Assembly (NCBI GenBank): GCA_947625015.1
Contig: CANQMR010000014.1
Span: 1-64,000 of the forward strand
DNA: 64,000 bases
DNA from: an uncultured Lachnospiraceae bacterium
GTDB taxonomy: Bacteria; Bacillota; Clostridia; Lachnospirales; Lachnospiraceae
Direction of reading: 5' to 3'
Part shown: piece by piece, positions 7,616 to 16,231 of the stretch
How positions within the stretch are numbered: the stretch's first letter is position 1
Layout of the letters: every line of letters starts with the position of its first letter
Made by a program: the position numbers and the translations under genes
The notes under the pieces: generated by a model
What the model was told of the DNA's origin: nothing
Seen by the model: the letters and a program-made list of their open reading frames with translations, nothing else
The model's database searches: none

Positions 7616-8330
7616 CTTCTGCCTCTTTTGACGCCTGCTTTTCACTGGTCAACGCCTTATACGCCACTGCTGCCAGCGCAGCGCCAACAAAAGGACCTGC
7701 AATAAATACCCACAGACAGGCAATCGGATCTGTATTGCCATTTATCGCTGCCACTACTGCCGGGCCAAAACTTCTGGCCGGATTCACACTGGTGCCGGTA
7801 AGGCCAATTCCCAGAATATGTACCAATGTCAGCGTAAAGCCAATCACAAGTCCGGCAAAAGAACCATGCTTTGCTTTCTCATCTGTCACGCCCAGAATTG
7901 TGAGCACAAAGATAAAAGTCAGAACCATTTCAACAATCAGTCCGGCAGCCGCGCTTCCGCTTACTCCGTCCAGTCCGTTCGAACCAAATCCGCCGGTCAT
8001 ATCTTCCACGCTTCCGGTAGTAAAGATTGCAGCTAAGACACCGGCTCCTGCCAGAGCGCCAAGGCACTGGGCAATTACATATCCCACAAAATCCTTCATT
8101 GTCATCCGGCCGCTCACCAGCACGCCAAGGGATACTGCCGGATTAATATGGCATCCGGATACATTGCCAATGCTGTAGGCCATTCCCACAATAACCAGAC
8201 CAAAAGCCAGAGCCGTCAGGATATATCCTCCGCCCATCTCTGCATCGCAGCCTACAAGCATGGCAGTACCACAGCCCATGATAACCAGAACGGCAGTACC
8301 AATTAATTCTGCAACATACTTTTTCATCAT
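7608..8330 (-). CDS. Aquaporin (MIP family, AqpZ-like)
   Basis: A 240-residue, six-TM channel with both NPA half-helix motifs: HINPAVSLG (about residue 64) and SVNPARSFGP (about 188). Length fits the water-selective AqpZ group better than glycerol facilitators, which carry insertions, but selectivity cannot be settled by eye. The start at 8330 follows GGGAGGT at 6 bp; a longer frame to 8429 has no such site. It lies downstream of a small HTH gene, yet has its own promoter at 8395-8423. The C-terminus is a short charged tail (SKEAEAE). Confidence 0.9.
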   Translation of the reverse strand: MMKKYVAELIGTAVLVIMGCGTAMLVGCDAEMGGGYILTALAFGLVIVGMAYSIGNVSGCHINPAVSLGVLVSGRMTMKDFVGYVIAQCLGALAGAGVLAAIFTTGSVEDMTGGFGSNGLDGVSGSAAAGLIVEMVLTFIFVLTILGVTDEKAKHGSFAGLVIGFTLTLVHILGIGLTGTSVNPARSFGPAVVAAINGNTDPIACLWVFIAGPFVGAALAAVAYKALTSEKQASKEAEAE

Positions 8331-8394
8331 TATATTACCTCCCACATAATGGTTATTCGTCCGGCGCATGTTTATCTGCATCGAACATTCCATT

Positions 8395-8423
8395 ATTATA
8401 GTAAAAAAGGTCGAAAAGGGCAA
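8395..8423 (-). promoter_or_regulatory. Promoter of the aquaporin gene
   Basis: Minus-strand TTGCCC (8418-8423), 17-bp spacer, TATAAT (8395-8400), 65 bp before the aquaporin ATG and just after the stop of the HTH gene. Confidence 0.65.
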
Positions 8424-8435
8424 GAGCAATAAATA

Positions 8436-8756
8436 TCATACCTTGATGACCCGCTGCATATATTTTCCATAAGGTAATATCCGCTGTATCTCCGGCGGAC
8501 CCCATAATGCAAGAATATTCAGTACAACAAGTTCTCCCCGCAGAACCAACAGGTCCTCCATGTGGGTATCTAACAGATTGCTCAATGCATACAGATGTTC
8601 CAGCGATGGAAGCGCTTTTCCCTTAAACCATCTGTATATCGACTGAGGACAGGAAAAATGCAGATATTCCTGTATGTATTTCACATCATAACCCGCTGTT
8701 CTTAACATAATCTTTAATTTAAGTCCTGTTTTTACCTGATCGATTGGCAAATACAT
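8436..8756 (-). CDS. Helix-turn-helix protein
   Basis: A 106-residue protein. Residues ~8-65 form an HTH of XRE type (VKTGLKLKIMLRTAGYDVKYIQEYL, then SIYRWFKGKALPS as recognition region and LEHLYALSNLLD). The last 40 residues are hydrophobic and basic. Start at 8756 is fixed by AAAGGAGG 5 bp upstream; a longer frame to 8795 lacks a site. It lies upstream of the aquaporin gene, and copy 2 of a duplicated palindromic element stands at its promoter, so it could regulate itself and that gene. The latter is inference. Confidence 0.75.
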   Translation of the reverse strand: MYLPIDQVKTGLKLKIMLRTAGYDVKYIQEYLHFSCPQSIYRWFKGKALPSLEHLYALSNLLDTHMEDLLVLRGELVVLNILALWGPPEIQRILPYGKYMQRVIKV

Positions 8757-8791
8757 AAAAGCCTCCTTTACTGACGGATTCTCTGGGTATA

Positions 8792-8855
8792 ACAAAAGGA
8801 TAATTCCCTATATTTCATTTGTCATTGGACAGATAGTCCAAATCAATCTATCCCG
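8792..8855. repeat. ~60-bp duplicated element, copy 2
   Basis: It matches 7551-7615: both contain TGTCATTGGACA(A/G)ATAGTCCAA and AATCAATCTAT, with the same inverted repeat TTGGAC(N5)GTCCAA (8826-8841). It lies directly upstream of the HTH gene on the minus strand, where a promoter and operator would be expected. Confidence 0.6.
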
Positions 8856-8912
8856 GATGTCTTCAGTAACATCTTTTTTAATTTTTTTATTTTTTCCAAT
8901 AAAAATTATACA

Positions 8913-10304
8913 CTAACACTGTATAATTTCTTTGTATTCAACCAAGCTCACATTACCCATCTCATCAGCCTTATCCATACATCCTTTTGTAAATCCGGAT
9001 TTAGAGAACAGATAGTAATGCTTTGTTTTATAATGAAATAGTTCGCTGCGTTTCACAAGAGTTTCCAATACGCTAAGTTCAACCTTTTCGTTTGTCCATT
9101 TGCACTCTGCGAAGAGGGCTGTGTTTTTGTCCTGTTCGCCCATAATATCAATCTCAGCCTGGGCTTTTTCCTGAGGATTATTGCCCCACCAACGGCCGAG
9201 AGCGTTAAACTCTACCGGGCATCTACCTAAAAGGAGCTGTTTCCAAAGGTACTGTTTACAGATTTCCTCAAAAACCTTTCCCATATAGTCTGAAAGTTGA
9301 GGTTCAATGCGTTTGTAAGCCAGATCAGCAGCGCCGCGGGCAATGATTGAATTGTTATCGAGCACAAAACGATACCAGAACCTGAACATATTATCTTGTA
9401 TGGAGTAGATTGCCTTTCGGGAAACCTTTTCGCCGTAAGGCGTTTCTTTCTGCACGATTCCAAGACTTATAAGATTTTTAATATAGTTTGCGCAAACATT
9501 TGTATCTTCGCCCACTTTACTTGAAATTTCGGACATTCTCGACGAACCCGTTGCAATGGCTGTAATAATAGCCATATAGATTGCAGGTTCACGAACTTCC
9601 TGCTTTAAAAGGTTAGTCGGTTCCTCGTAAAGAAATGACATTGGATTGAGATATGTGTTTTTTATATTATCCTCTATGCTTAACTTGTCATTCATCTGTA
9701 AAAGATACTGCGGCGTACCGCCTGCAACGCCGTAAATAATTGCTTTGTCTTCATCAGAAAAGTTTTTGAAACAGGAACAGGTTTCTTCAAAGTCGAAAGG
9801 TAACAGCTTAATTTGAGCTGTTCTTCTGCCGTAGAGAGGCGCTTTATACGCAAGCACATGATCTTCCATATAGGACATGGACGAACCGCAGAGAATCAGC
9901 ATTAGTTTTGATTTGTCTTTGTATCTGTCTATCAGGAGCTGCAATGTGGAGGCAAGGCTTTTTGATGAACGTGCCACATAAGGGTATTCGTCAATCGCAA
10001 GTATAATTCTTTCTTTTTCAGCAAGCTTAAACACATATTCAAGCGCAGCCTGAAAGGACAGAAAAGATGATTCGCTTTCAAGGCCGCTTGCAAACTCCAT
10101 AATACTTTTTGAAAGGTTTTCAAGATTCTGCTTCGCGTTGCTTTCAACGCCCATGAAATATATGGCTCTTTTATCGCAGATAAACTGATTTATAAGCGCA
10201 GTTTTACCTACGCGTCGTCTGCCATAGATAACCGCAAATTCAAATTTATTCGATTGATATAAATTGTTAAGCGTATTAAGCTCGCGCTCTCTGCCTATAA
10301 ACAT
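8913..10304 (-). CDS. ATPase with DUF234-type C-terminus
   Basis: A 463-residue P-loop ATPase of the archaeal-type AAA class often labelled 'ATP-binding protein (DUF234)'. Walker A is GRRRVGKT at residues 28-35, Walker B is ILAIDEYPY near 100, and a sensor-like LILCGSSMSYM follows. A winged-helix region (~240-290) leads to a C-terminal region with a PD-(D/E)XK-like pattern (EIDIMGEQ then LFAECKWTNEKV, ~385-410), as in this family. The biological role of these proteins is not established. It has its own strong promoter overlapped by an inverted repeat, and is a stand-alone gene in an AT-rich stretch, which fits an acquired element. Confidence 0.85.
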   Translation of the reverse strand: MFIGRERELNTLNNLYQSNKFEFAVIYGRRRVGKTALINQFICDKRAIYFMGVESNAKQNLENLSKSIMEFASGLESESSFLSFQAALEYVFKLAEKERIILAIDEYPYVARSSKSLASTLQLLIDRYKDKSKLMLILCGSSMSYMEDHVLAYKAPLYGRRTAQIKLLPFDFEETCSCFKNFSDEDKAIIYGVAGGTPQYLLQMNDKLSIEDNIKNTYLNPMSFLYEEPTNLLKQEVREPAIYMAIITAIATGSSRMSEISSKVGEDTNVCANYIKNLISLGIVQKETPYGEKVSRKAIYSIQDNMFRFWYRFVLDNNSIIARGAADLAYKRIEPQLSDYMGKVFEEICKQYLWKQLLLGRCPVEFNALGRWWGNNPQEKAQAEIDIMGEQDKNTALFAECKWTNEKVELSVLETLVKRSELFHYKTKHYYLFSKSGFTKGCMDKADEMGNVSLVEYKEIIQC

Positions 10305-10332
10305 TTACACACCTCCGTTTTAGGTTGTTTAT

Positions 10333-10360
10333 ATTATAGTACAAAAAATAAATTAGTCAA
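10333..10360 (-). promoter_or_regulatory. Promoter of the DUF234 ATPase gene
   Basis: Minus-strand TTGACT (10355-10360), 16-bp spacer, perfect TATAAT (10333-10338), followed by GGAGGTG and the ATG at 10304. The -35 box lies inside one arm of the inverted repeat at 10354-10388. Confidence 0.8.
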
Positions 10361-10388
10361 GTATAAATGAGTAATTTATACTTGACTA
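10354..10388. repeat. 15-bp-arm inverted repeat over the promoter
   Basis: TAGTCAAGTATAAAT at 10354-10368 and its exact complement at 10374-10388, separated by GAGTA. The arms cover the -35 box of the ATPase promoter, so it may be an operator. No T-run follows on either side, so it is not a terminator. Each arm contains TTGACT. Confidence 0.75.
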
Positions 10389-10420
10389 AATAGGAAATAA
10401 CGGATATTTATCCTATAAAG

Positions 10421-12526
10421 TTAAAATATATTCCCAAGCAGCAACGGATTAAATAAGATATACTGCGAATTTGGAACACCGAAAGCTGCAAGAGCGAGTG
10501 GTATTATGAATATCACTATACATGAAATAATCACAGAAATACTGTTTTCAAAATATCTGAATGACACAAAAATGACCTTAGTAACAATCAGACCGCCGAT
10601 AAACCTCATTGCCATCACAATCAAAATATACTGAAAGACTGATATATTCTGCGGGACTCGTGACAAATGCTCCATACTTGCAGCAGGCGCAGCAAACCCG
10701 CATATACCGTATGCCATAAGCACATTCAACATACGTACAATATATACCAGTACAAATGCAATCAGCGTACATAGAACGCCCAATACCCCTTTGATATTTT
10801 TGAGATTTTTTCTGCCATGATAAGTTGTCCTTAAAATCCTCATTTCTGAATTAGCAAAATCAACGCCGTAAATGCCGCATGTTATGGCAACAATTATCAT
10901 AAGATATGCAAATGCCTGTGAAATATCCCGATTTTTTAAATGATGATTGTCCGTAAGAATATCATATCCTTTTTCATAAAATAACCATCCGCCCTTTTGG
11001 GATTCAAGATATGCAATATGTTCCGTAAGCATGTTAAATGCATCTTGCCTGCATAACTCATCTTTATATTTTATGCTGATATAATTTTCACTCTTTCCCT
11101 GCTCAATATCAGCGGATATGTTCGCAGACATCTGATTATATTTTTCCCTTTCTTCATTTAACAGCTCATCATTTTTAGCATCTAAAGGCCCATAAAATTT
11201 ATCCATATATTCTTTGTAGTAGACCTCATCAATTGTATCAAACTGAATCCTCTCTTTTGGATTCCACCCTATCACAAAAAGGCATGAAAATATCAATACA
11301 AGAAAGCCCCGGCCGGGAACAAGCATCTTGTAACATTCATGCAGAAAAAGAGAAGTATGACCTTCAAGACCTTTAAGGCAATCCAATCGCCGTAAAGAAA
11401 TAATCCTTTTTTCGTGCGATGCTTCAAGATAATTGATGACGGCAAAGGAAAAAACAACTGTGAATACCAGCCAGAATATCCCATGCAAAATGCATGTATT
11501 AACCGGATATCCTATCACATTCAAATTCACATAATCGGAAAACATACCGCCGGTTTTGACGCCGGAGAAGATATTTAAGTATTTTAGAAATGCAAGAAAA
11601 TGCGTTCCGGAAATCTTAGTATAACAAATTATTTCAACAAGAACTGTCAAAGCCGAAGCAGTAAAGACAAAAATGATATGGTTAAATATAACGCATATCC
11701 ACATAAACAAAATTCCAAGGAGAATACAGCTTAAAATTTTAACAAGAAAATAACCCCGCAGAAATTCTCCTATCGTTAAGCCGAACGGACTGTTCCGGTA
11801 TAAATTCACACTTTGGAGCGGGCTTTCAAAATCTATAGGATGATAAAAACATCTGCTTATTACAGCATTCATTCCATATAAAGACATGGTGATAAACAAA
11901 ACAAATAAAAGCATCGCAAGGACTTTGGACGCCATCAGCTTTCTTCTTCCATTTGATGTTGTTCTGAGAAAATATAATTGATTTTCATTTTTTTCGTAAA
12001 AAATAAGGTTTATGGCAATAACGAATATCATTATTATCGCTATGTAATCCGTAAGTTCATTGTCAGTGATATTAAGCATACCCATAGAGTCTTCCACTTT
12101 AAGCTCTGTTCCTTTCAGTTTCCGGTACACCTTGTTTGTCTTTTGAGCATTTCTTACCGCATATCCGCCATTACCGGCGAAACGGTCCATAAGGGCAATC
12201 TCTTCGGCCTTTTCATTGACAGAATCAAGATATTCCTCATATGTAATACACGCTTTTACTTCCTTGTAAACCCTGGAATAAAGGTTTGCTTCACCGAACG
12301 TATCAGCCTTTATTTTTCCCTCTTCGATTGCAGGCAGAAGATTCTCCCGACTATAAGCGCTAATTTCATGATATAACCGGCTGTAATCCTTAGGCGAATA
12401 TCCATCTTCATTGGGCGTATGGATAATATACAGTTGCAGCAAAGGATTGATGGCAATCAAAACCAAAAGAATTGACACTGTCCTTTTCGTCAGTAATTTG
12501 CATATTTCATTTTTTAATAGTTCCAT
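10421..12526 (-). CDS. Large fused ABC-2 type permease
   Basis: A 701-residue membrane protein that reads as two permease halves joined. Each half starts with a cytoplasmic stretch and one TM (residues ~14-32 and ~405-425), then a charged external region of ~110-130 residues with Tyr/Glu-rich helices, then five or so TM segments (~160-375 and ~530-700). This would give a complete transmembrane unit in one chain. The ATPase gene ends 2 bp upstream. The locus also holds an anchored binding protein and a LytTR system. Substrate is unknown; a peptide or lipid-linked toxin is likely by analogy. Confidence 0.8.
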   Translation of the reverse strand: MELLKNEICKLLTKRTVSILLVLIAINPLLQLYIIHTPNEDGYSPKDYSRLYHEISAYSRENLLPAIEEGKIKADTFGEANLYSRVYKEVKACITYEEYLDSVNEKAEEIALMDRFAGNGGYAVRNAQKTNKVYRKLKGTELKVEDSMGMLNITDNELTDYIAIIMIFVIAINLIFYEKNENQLYFLRTTSNGRRKLMASKVLAMLLFVLFITMSLYGMNAVISRCFYHPIDFESPLQSVNLYRNSPFGLTIGEFLRGYFLVKILSCILLGILFMWICVIFNHIIFVFTASALTVLVEIICYTKISGTHFLAFLKYLNIFSGVKTGGMFSDYVNLNVIGYPVNTCILHGIFWLVFTVVFSFAVINYLEASHEKRIISLRRLDCLKGLEGHTSLFLHECYKMLVPGRGFLVLIFSCLFVIGWNPKERIQFDTIDEVYYKEYMDKFYGPLDAKNDELLNEEREKYNQMSANISADIEQGKSENYISIKYKDELCRQDAFNMLTEHIAYLESQKGGWLFYEKGYDILTDNHHLKNRDISQAFAYLMIIVAITCGIYGVDFANSEMRILRTTYHGRKNLKNIKGVLGVLCTLIAFVLVYIVRMLNVLMAYGICGFAAPAASMEHLSRVPQNISVFQYILIVMAMRFIGGLIVTKVIFVSFRYFENSISVIISCIVIFIIPLALAAFGVPNSQYILFNPLLLGNIF

Positions 12527-12528
12527 TT

Positions 12529-13392
12529 TTAATCCCCATTAAGATACAAGTACAAATCTTCAAGATTCGGCCTTACCGCTTCTTTTTTCCATCGGCCCTC
12601 ATAGGAATCAGCAACAATCCGGGCAACGACTCCCTCCGTATCCCTCGAAATGTTACTTACTTTGTATTTGGCATTTATTTCTGCTATCTCTTCATCAGAT
12701 AAAAAGATGTTCCATACTTTTCCGTCTAATTCATTAAGCAAGGCAGAAGGAGAACCGCTCCGTATGATATTCCCGTTATTCAGCAGGATTATTTCTTTTA
12801 CAATAAATTCTATGTCCGTAACCACATGCGTCGCAATGATAACAATCTTATCGCTTGCGACCTCCGATATCAGGTTACGGATTCTGATTCTCTCCTTCGG
12901 ATCAAGTCCCGCAGTAGGTTCATCTAAAATCAGTATGCCTGGATTCCCGATAAGCGTCTGCGCTATTAAAGCTCTTTGTTTCATTCCGCCTGAAAAAGTG
13001 CCGAGCTTCTTTCCGAGTACATCTTCAAGTTTTACCATCTTCACATAACGGTTTATATCTTTTTCAGCCTCACTCTTTTTTAAACCCTTAAGCGCTGCCA
13101 TAAAATACAAAAACCGCCGGAGGCTAAGCTCCGGATATATATTCTGCTGCTGCGGCATATAACCTAAAAGTTTTCTGTACTCCTTTCCCATTTCATCTAT
13201 GCTTTTTTCATCAAGCAGCACACGTCCCCGGGTGGGTTTTAAATTATCCGCAATAAGATTCATCAGGGTGGATTTACCCGCGCCGTTCGGCCCCAAAAGA
13301 CCATAGATTCCGGGAGTAAATGAAAACGTTACACAGCCCAATGCTGCTTTCTCTTTATAATTTTTAGCAAGCCCCTCCAGTTTAAGCGTCAT
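12529..13392 (-). CDS. ABC exporter ATP-binding protein
   Basis: A 287-residue ABC ATPase: Walker A GPNGAGKST at residues 34-42, signature FSGGMKQR near 133-140, Walker B LILDEPTAGLDP near 154-165. It is closely related to the ATPase at 19831-20709, including the IYGLLG, TFSGGMKQR, PTAGLDPKERI and (L)EDLYxY stretches. The start at 13392 is used: GGGAGGAG lies 8 bp before it and the ATG overlaps the preceding stop (ATGA), giving coupling to the binding-protein gene. It powers the fused permease encoded 2 bp downstream. Confidence 0.9.
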   Translation of the reverse strand: MTLKLEGLAKNYKEKAALGCVTFSFTPGIYGLLGPNGAGKSTLMNLIADNLKPTRGRVLLDEKSIDEMGKEYRKLLGYMPQQQNIYPELSLRRFLYFMAALKGLKKSEAEKDINRYVKMVKLEDVLGKKLGTFSGGMKQRALIAQTLIGNPGILILDEPTAGLDPKERIRIRNLISEVASDKIVIIATHVVTDIEFIVKEIILLNNGNIIRSGSPSALLNELDGKVWNIFLSDEEIAEINAKYKVSNISRDTEGVVARIVADSYEGRWKKEAVRPNLEDLYLYLNGD

Positions 13393-14873
13393 TGCCGATA
13401 CTCCTCCCACTGACCTTTAACGCTGGTAAGATATTCATTAATCCCGTCGGATATAAGTCTATCCCTGGCGCCTTCGACAGCTTCATTCACAGTCTTATCC
13501 TTAAGACTATTCATAAATTCACCCATATCATTTAAAATATCATTTGAGGCGGCTGTATCCGGTTCAAAACCGATAAACGGGGATAATTCCATACTGTCAT
13601 AAAAAGAAAAAATTTCATTCTTACGATTGCTCATATAGTTCTCACCGCTGACGGGATATGTATTCACGAACAAATTCAAGCAGAGTTTATTTATATAGTC
13701 GTCCTCCAGAGCAGTGCCGTCTGCATTGCAGGCAATACCGTCTATAACCTTATAATCCGAATCCTCCTGCCCATACAGAAGAATATTGCCATACTTTCCC
13801 TCTCCATAAAAAAGTCCCAGAAAATCCACCACATCATCTGCATTATCTGTATTTTTTGATATGGCTACGGAACCGTTGATTCTTGATGAAAGGTATGGCT
13901 TTACTGCCTTAACAGTTATATTATCCTTTAGAAACACCTCATCCACTGCGCCGCATGATAAAGCCGCCAAGTAATTACCTGCTCCTATATTTCCCAGTGT
14001 CTCCGCGCTGTTTAGACCGGCGTTGCTAAGATATGATACAGAGTCATCCATATATCCGTCTTTCTTCATTTGATCCAGTACATTCAGATAACCTATAAAC
14101 TTCTCCGACTCCAAGGGGTTTTCAATCGATAGTGAACCATAATCAAAAATCAGGCCATATCTTATTTCACACCCTATCATATCCTCAAATGAATAATCAT
14201 TGATAAGATATTGAAAGCGGGGCGCGTTGCTGTCATTCCACTCGACATTTTTAATCATTTCATAAATCCCCTGTATACTTCCATCCCAATCATCTATATC
14301 AGCATCCGCAATATAATCTCTGTTAAATGCAGCATATATGCCCCGGTCATCAACAAGCGCCGAGGGTATCGAATAAATATGCCTGTCGCATTTTACCGAC
14401 TCCCAGAGATTTTGCGGGAAAGCGGCATAAAGCGCTGCGCCCGATTCCTGCGACAATATCCCGTCAAGATTAAGAAGCAGACCGGAATGAATGAGCGTAT
14501 ATATATTATTGGTTCCGCCTACATCGCCTAACCCTAAGAAGGAAATATCGGTATCTCCGGTTTTTAGTTCCTCCTCAAGCAACTCAGCATATTTATCATA
14601 TTCCAAGTATTTTATCCTGAGCATATAATCATGGCCGTCCTTAATGAGCTCATCATTAAAATGCTGAAGATTATCATCATCTATCTTACAAATATCGGGA
14701 ACGGTAAATGTTATGATTGTTACGTCCGTTTCCTTTCCCGCAACTGAACCGACCTTGGCAGCCGTTTCCTTTCTGCCGGTTGTATCCCCCTTTTTTATCA
14801 AAATTACCGTTACAGACGCGGCGATTAAAACCAGCATACTAATCGCCAGCCAAATACTCTTATTCTTCATCAT
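13389..14873 (-). CDS. Membrane-anchored solute-binding-like protein
   Basis: A 494-residue protein with an N-terminal hydrophobic segment (residues ~8-26) without a lipobox cysteine, so it is probably held by an uncleaved helix. The remainder resembles family-1 extracellular solute-binding proteins: an ITFTVPD start strand, the DISFLGLGDVG region, IYSIPSALVDDRGIYAAFNRDY hinge region, and an end with long helices. Such proteins normally serve importers; here the partner is an ABC-2 exporter, which is unusual. It overlaps the upstream gene by 14 bp and the downstream ATPase gene by 4 bp. It may sense or deliver the exported compound. Confidence 0.7.
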   Translation of the reverse strand: MMKNKSIWLAISMLVLIAASVTVILIKKGDTTGRKETAAKVGSVAGKETDVTIITFTVPDICKIDDDNLQHFNDELIKDGHDYMLRIKYLEYDKYAELLEEELKTGDTDISFLGLGDVGGTNNIYTLIHSGLLLNLDGILSQESGAALYAAFPQNLWESVKCDRHIYSIPSALVDDRGIYAAFNRDYIADADIDDWDGSIQGIYEMIKNVEWNDSNAPRFQYLINDYSFEDMIGCEIRYGLIFDYGSLSIENPLESEKFIGYLNVLDQMKKDGYMDDSVSYLSNAGLNSAETLGNIGAGNYLAALSCGAVDEVFLKDNITVKAVKPYLSSRINGSVAISKNTDNADDVVDFLGLFYGEGKYGNILLYGQEDSDYKVIDGIACNADGTALEDDYINKLCLNLFVNTYPVSGENYMSNRKNEIFSFYDSMELSPFIGFEPDTAASNDILNDMGEFMNSLKDKTVNEAVEGARDRLISDGINEYLTSVKGQWEEYRQ

Positions 14874-16092
14874 AACACCTCAGTTTTCTCGCTTTAAATT
14901 TCCCCTGATTAAGCTCATCAATGCTTAATACGCCCAGACAAAATCGTCCTTTATCATCAGTATAATTAACATACACAGACTGACCGCATATATTTACGAT
15001 CCCAAAAGAATCCTCAGACAGCATTTTCATCAGTTCATCACTTTTACCATTTTCCATGCGATAATATGTAACTTCATTACTGTCGCTGTCAAAAAGGGTG
15101 TAATATAAAGCATCTTCATGCTTTGCAAATCCGCCCCATAATGTCTTATCCCCTTTGTCGATTGGTAATTCTTTGGTTTCCCCGCTTTTTTTATCAAACA
15201 CAAAACATCCTTCTTGGGATACATAGTAAGCATTGCCCTCTAACAGTTGAAGGCTATTTATATGGTCAAATGTCTTTAAGCGTGTAGTATTTCCACTCGC
15301 AATATCATATCGATATATTTCATACAGCATATTGTCGTAATCAAAAAGCGGAACATTATCTTCTGCCGCCTGCTCTAACATAAGCTCGGTAACATCATCA
15401 CCAAAATGTATAATCGAATAATATACAGCCCCCTCTTCATAATATATCCCTGTAATATTTGCCTGTTCGCCCGTTACCTTATCTCCCATATACACTTTAT
15501 CATTATCAAGGTCGATGACAAATATGCCGGCCTCCGGCTTATTGTCGTTGATAATCTGCCCCTCGCCATTTATCTCGCTCCTGTTGCAATAAGCGCCTAT
15601 GACATACTGCTCCTTGTATAGCACATATCTGATATTCTGAACTCCTTCTAACGTGGCAGCCTTTTTACGATTTTCACCATCGGAGTCCATTTCATAGAGA
15701 TACTGCGTCAGGAATACATCCTCATTCGACATATTACCAATAAAATAAAGACGCCCGTTATAAAGCACCGGTCCACTCCTGCTTAGTCCGGAAAAAGCCG
15801 CAGGACATGACGGCTTCTCATTATGATTCGAAAAGCCTTCATGGGTACAGTTCGGTCTGTCACAATATACGATATCTTTACCTGAACTTGTTTCGATAAG
15901 GTGCAGTATCCCCGAAGCGTCAAGATAAAGTACGGTATGCTCAGAATAGTTGCATTGGGAATCTGTACTATCATAAATGTAGTTCTCGCCGCTAAAGCCA
16001 TGCCTGCTTTGCCTTAACATAAACAAGACAATCATGGAACAAACGGCAAATATGCAGGGAATAATGATAAACAAATATTTCTTCTTCATCAC
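14860..16092 (-). CDS. Membrane-anchored propeller-like protein with Cys/His motif
   Basis: A 410-residue protein with an N-terminal TM segment (residues ~6-25) and an external region built of repeated short strands with VLYLD, GRLYFIGN, NAYYVSQEG and ALYYTLFD motifs, in the manner of DUF5050/six-bladed-propeller proteins. Near residue 77 it has C-x4-C-x-H, with a further Cys ~15 residues later (CDRPNCTH...SCPAAF). I know similar motifs from clostridial surface proteins but not their role. It is the first gene of the exporter operon and lies behind a candidate LytTR operator. No enzyme activity can be assigned. Confidence 0.65.
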   Translation of the reverse strand: MMKKKYLFIIIPCIFAVCSMIVLFMLRQSRHGFSGENYIYDSTDSQCNYSEHTVLYLDASGILHLIETSSGKDIVYCDRPNCTHEGFSNHNEKPSCPAAFSGLSRSGPVLYNGRLYFIGNMSNEDVFLTQYLYEMDSDGENRKKAATLEGVQNIRYVLYKEQYVIGAYCNRSEINGEGQIINDNKPEAGIFVIDLDNDKVYMGDKVTGEQANITGIYYEEGAVYYSIIHFGDDVTELMLEQAAEDNVPLFDYDNMLYEIYRYDIASGNTTRLKTFDHINSLQLLEGNAYYVSQEGCFVFDKKSGETKELPIDKGDKTLWGGFAKHEDALYYTLFDSDSNEVTYYRMENGKSDELMKMLSEDSFGIVNICGQSVYVNYTDDKGRFCLGVLSIDELNQGKFKARKLRCYDEE

Positions 16093-16121
16093 GAACGGCT
16101 CTTCCTTTTTGGGTTTAAGCC

Positions 16122-16127
16122 ATTATA
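16122..16127 (-). promoter_or_regulatory. -10 box of the exporter operon
   Basis: TATAAT on the minus strand, 30 bp before the ATG at 16092, with no good -35 box 16-18 bp upstream. Absence of a -35 box fits a promoter that needs an activator; see the direct repeat at 16161-16193. Confidence 0.5.
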
Positions 16128-16130
16128 CAT

Positions 16131-16158
16131 AAACAAACCGCCCTGAACCTCAGGACGG
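16131..16158 (-). terminator. Possible terminator after the kinase gene
   Basis: Minus-strand stem of 9 bp with one G-T pair (CCGTCCTGA, loop GGT, TCAGGGCGG) followed by TTTGTTTATG. It lies ~75 bp after the kinase stop, between a direct repeat and the next -10 box, so it would insulate the exporter operon from the regulator operon. Confidence 0.5.
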
Positions 16159-16160
16159 CA

Positions 16161-16193
16161 AAATTAGTACTTATCAGGGTGAAATTCGTACTT
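16161..16193 (-). promoter_or_regulatory. Direct repeat, candidate LytTR binding site
   Basis: AAGTAC(G/T)AATTT occurs twice on the minus strand (16182-16193 and 16161-16172), 21 bp apart. LytTR-family regulators (AgrA, ComE) bind paired direct repeats of about 9 bp spaced by two helical turns. The pair lies 34 bp upstream of a -10 box for the exporter operon and right behind the LytTR regulator/kinase genes. Confidence 0.6.
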
Positions 16194-16231
16194 TTCTCTA
16201 TAAAATTGTTCTCTATATAATGGCGCACCCT

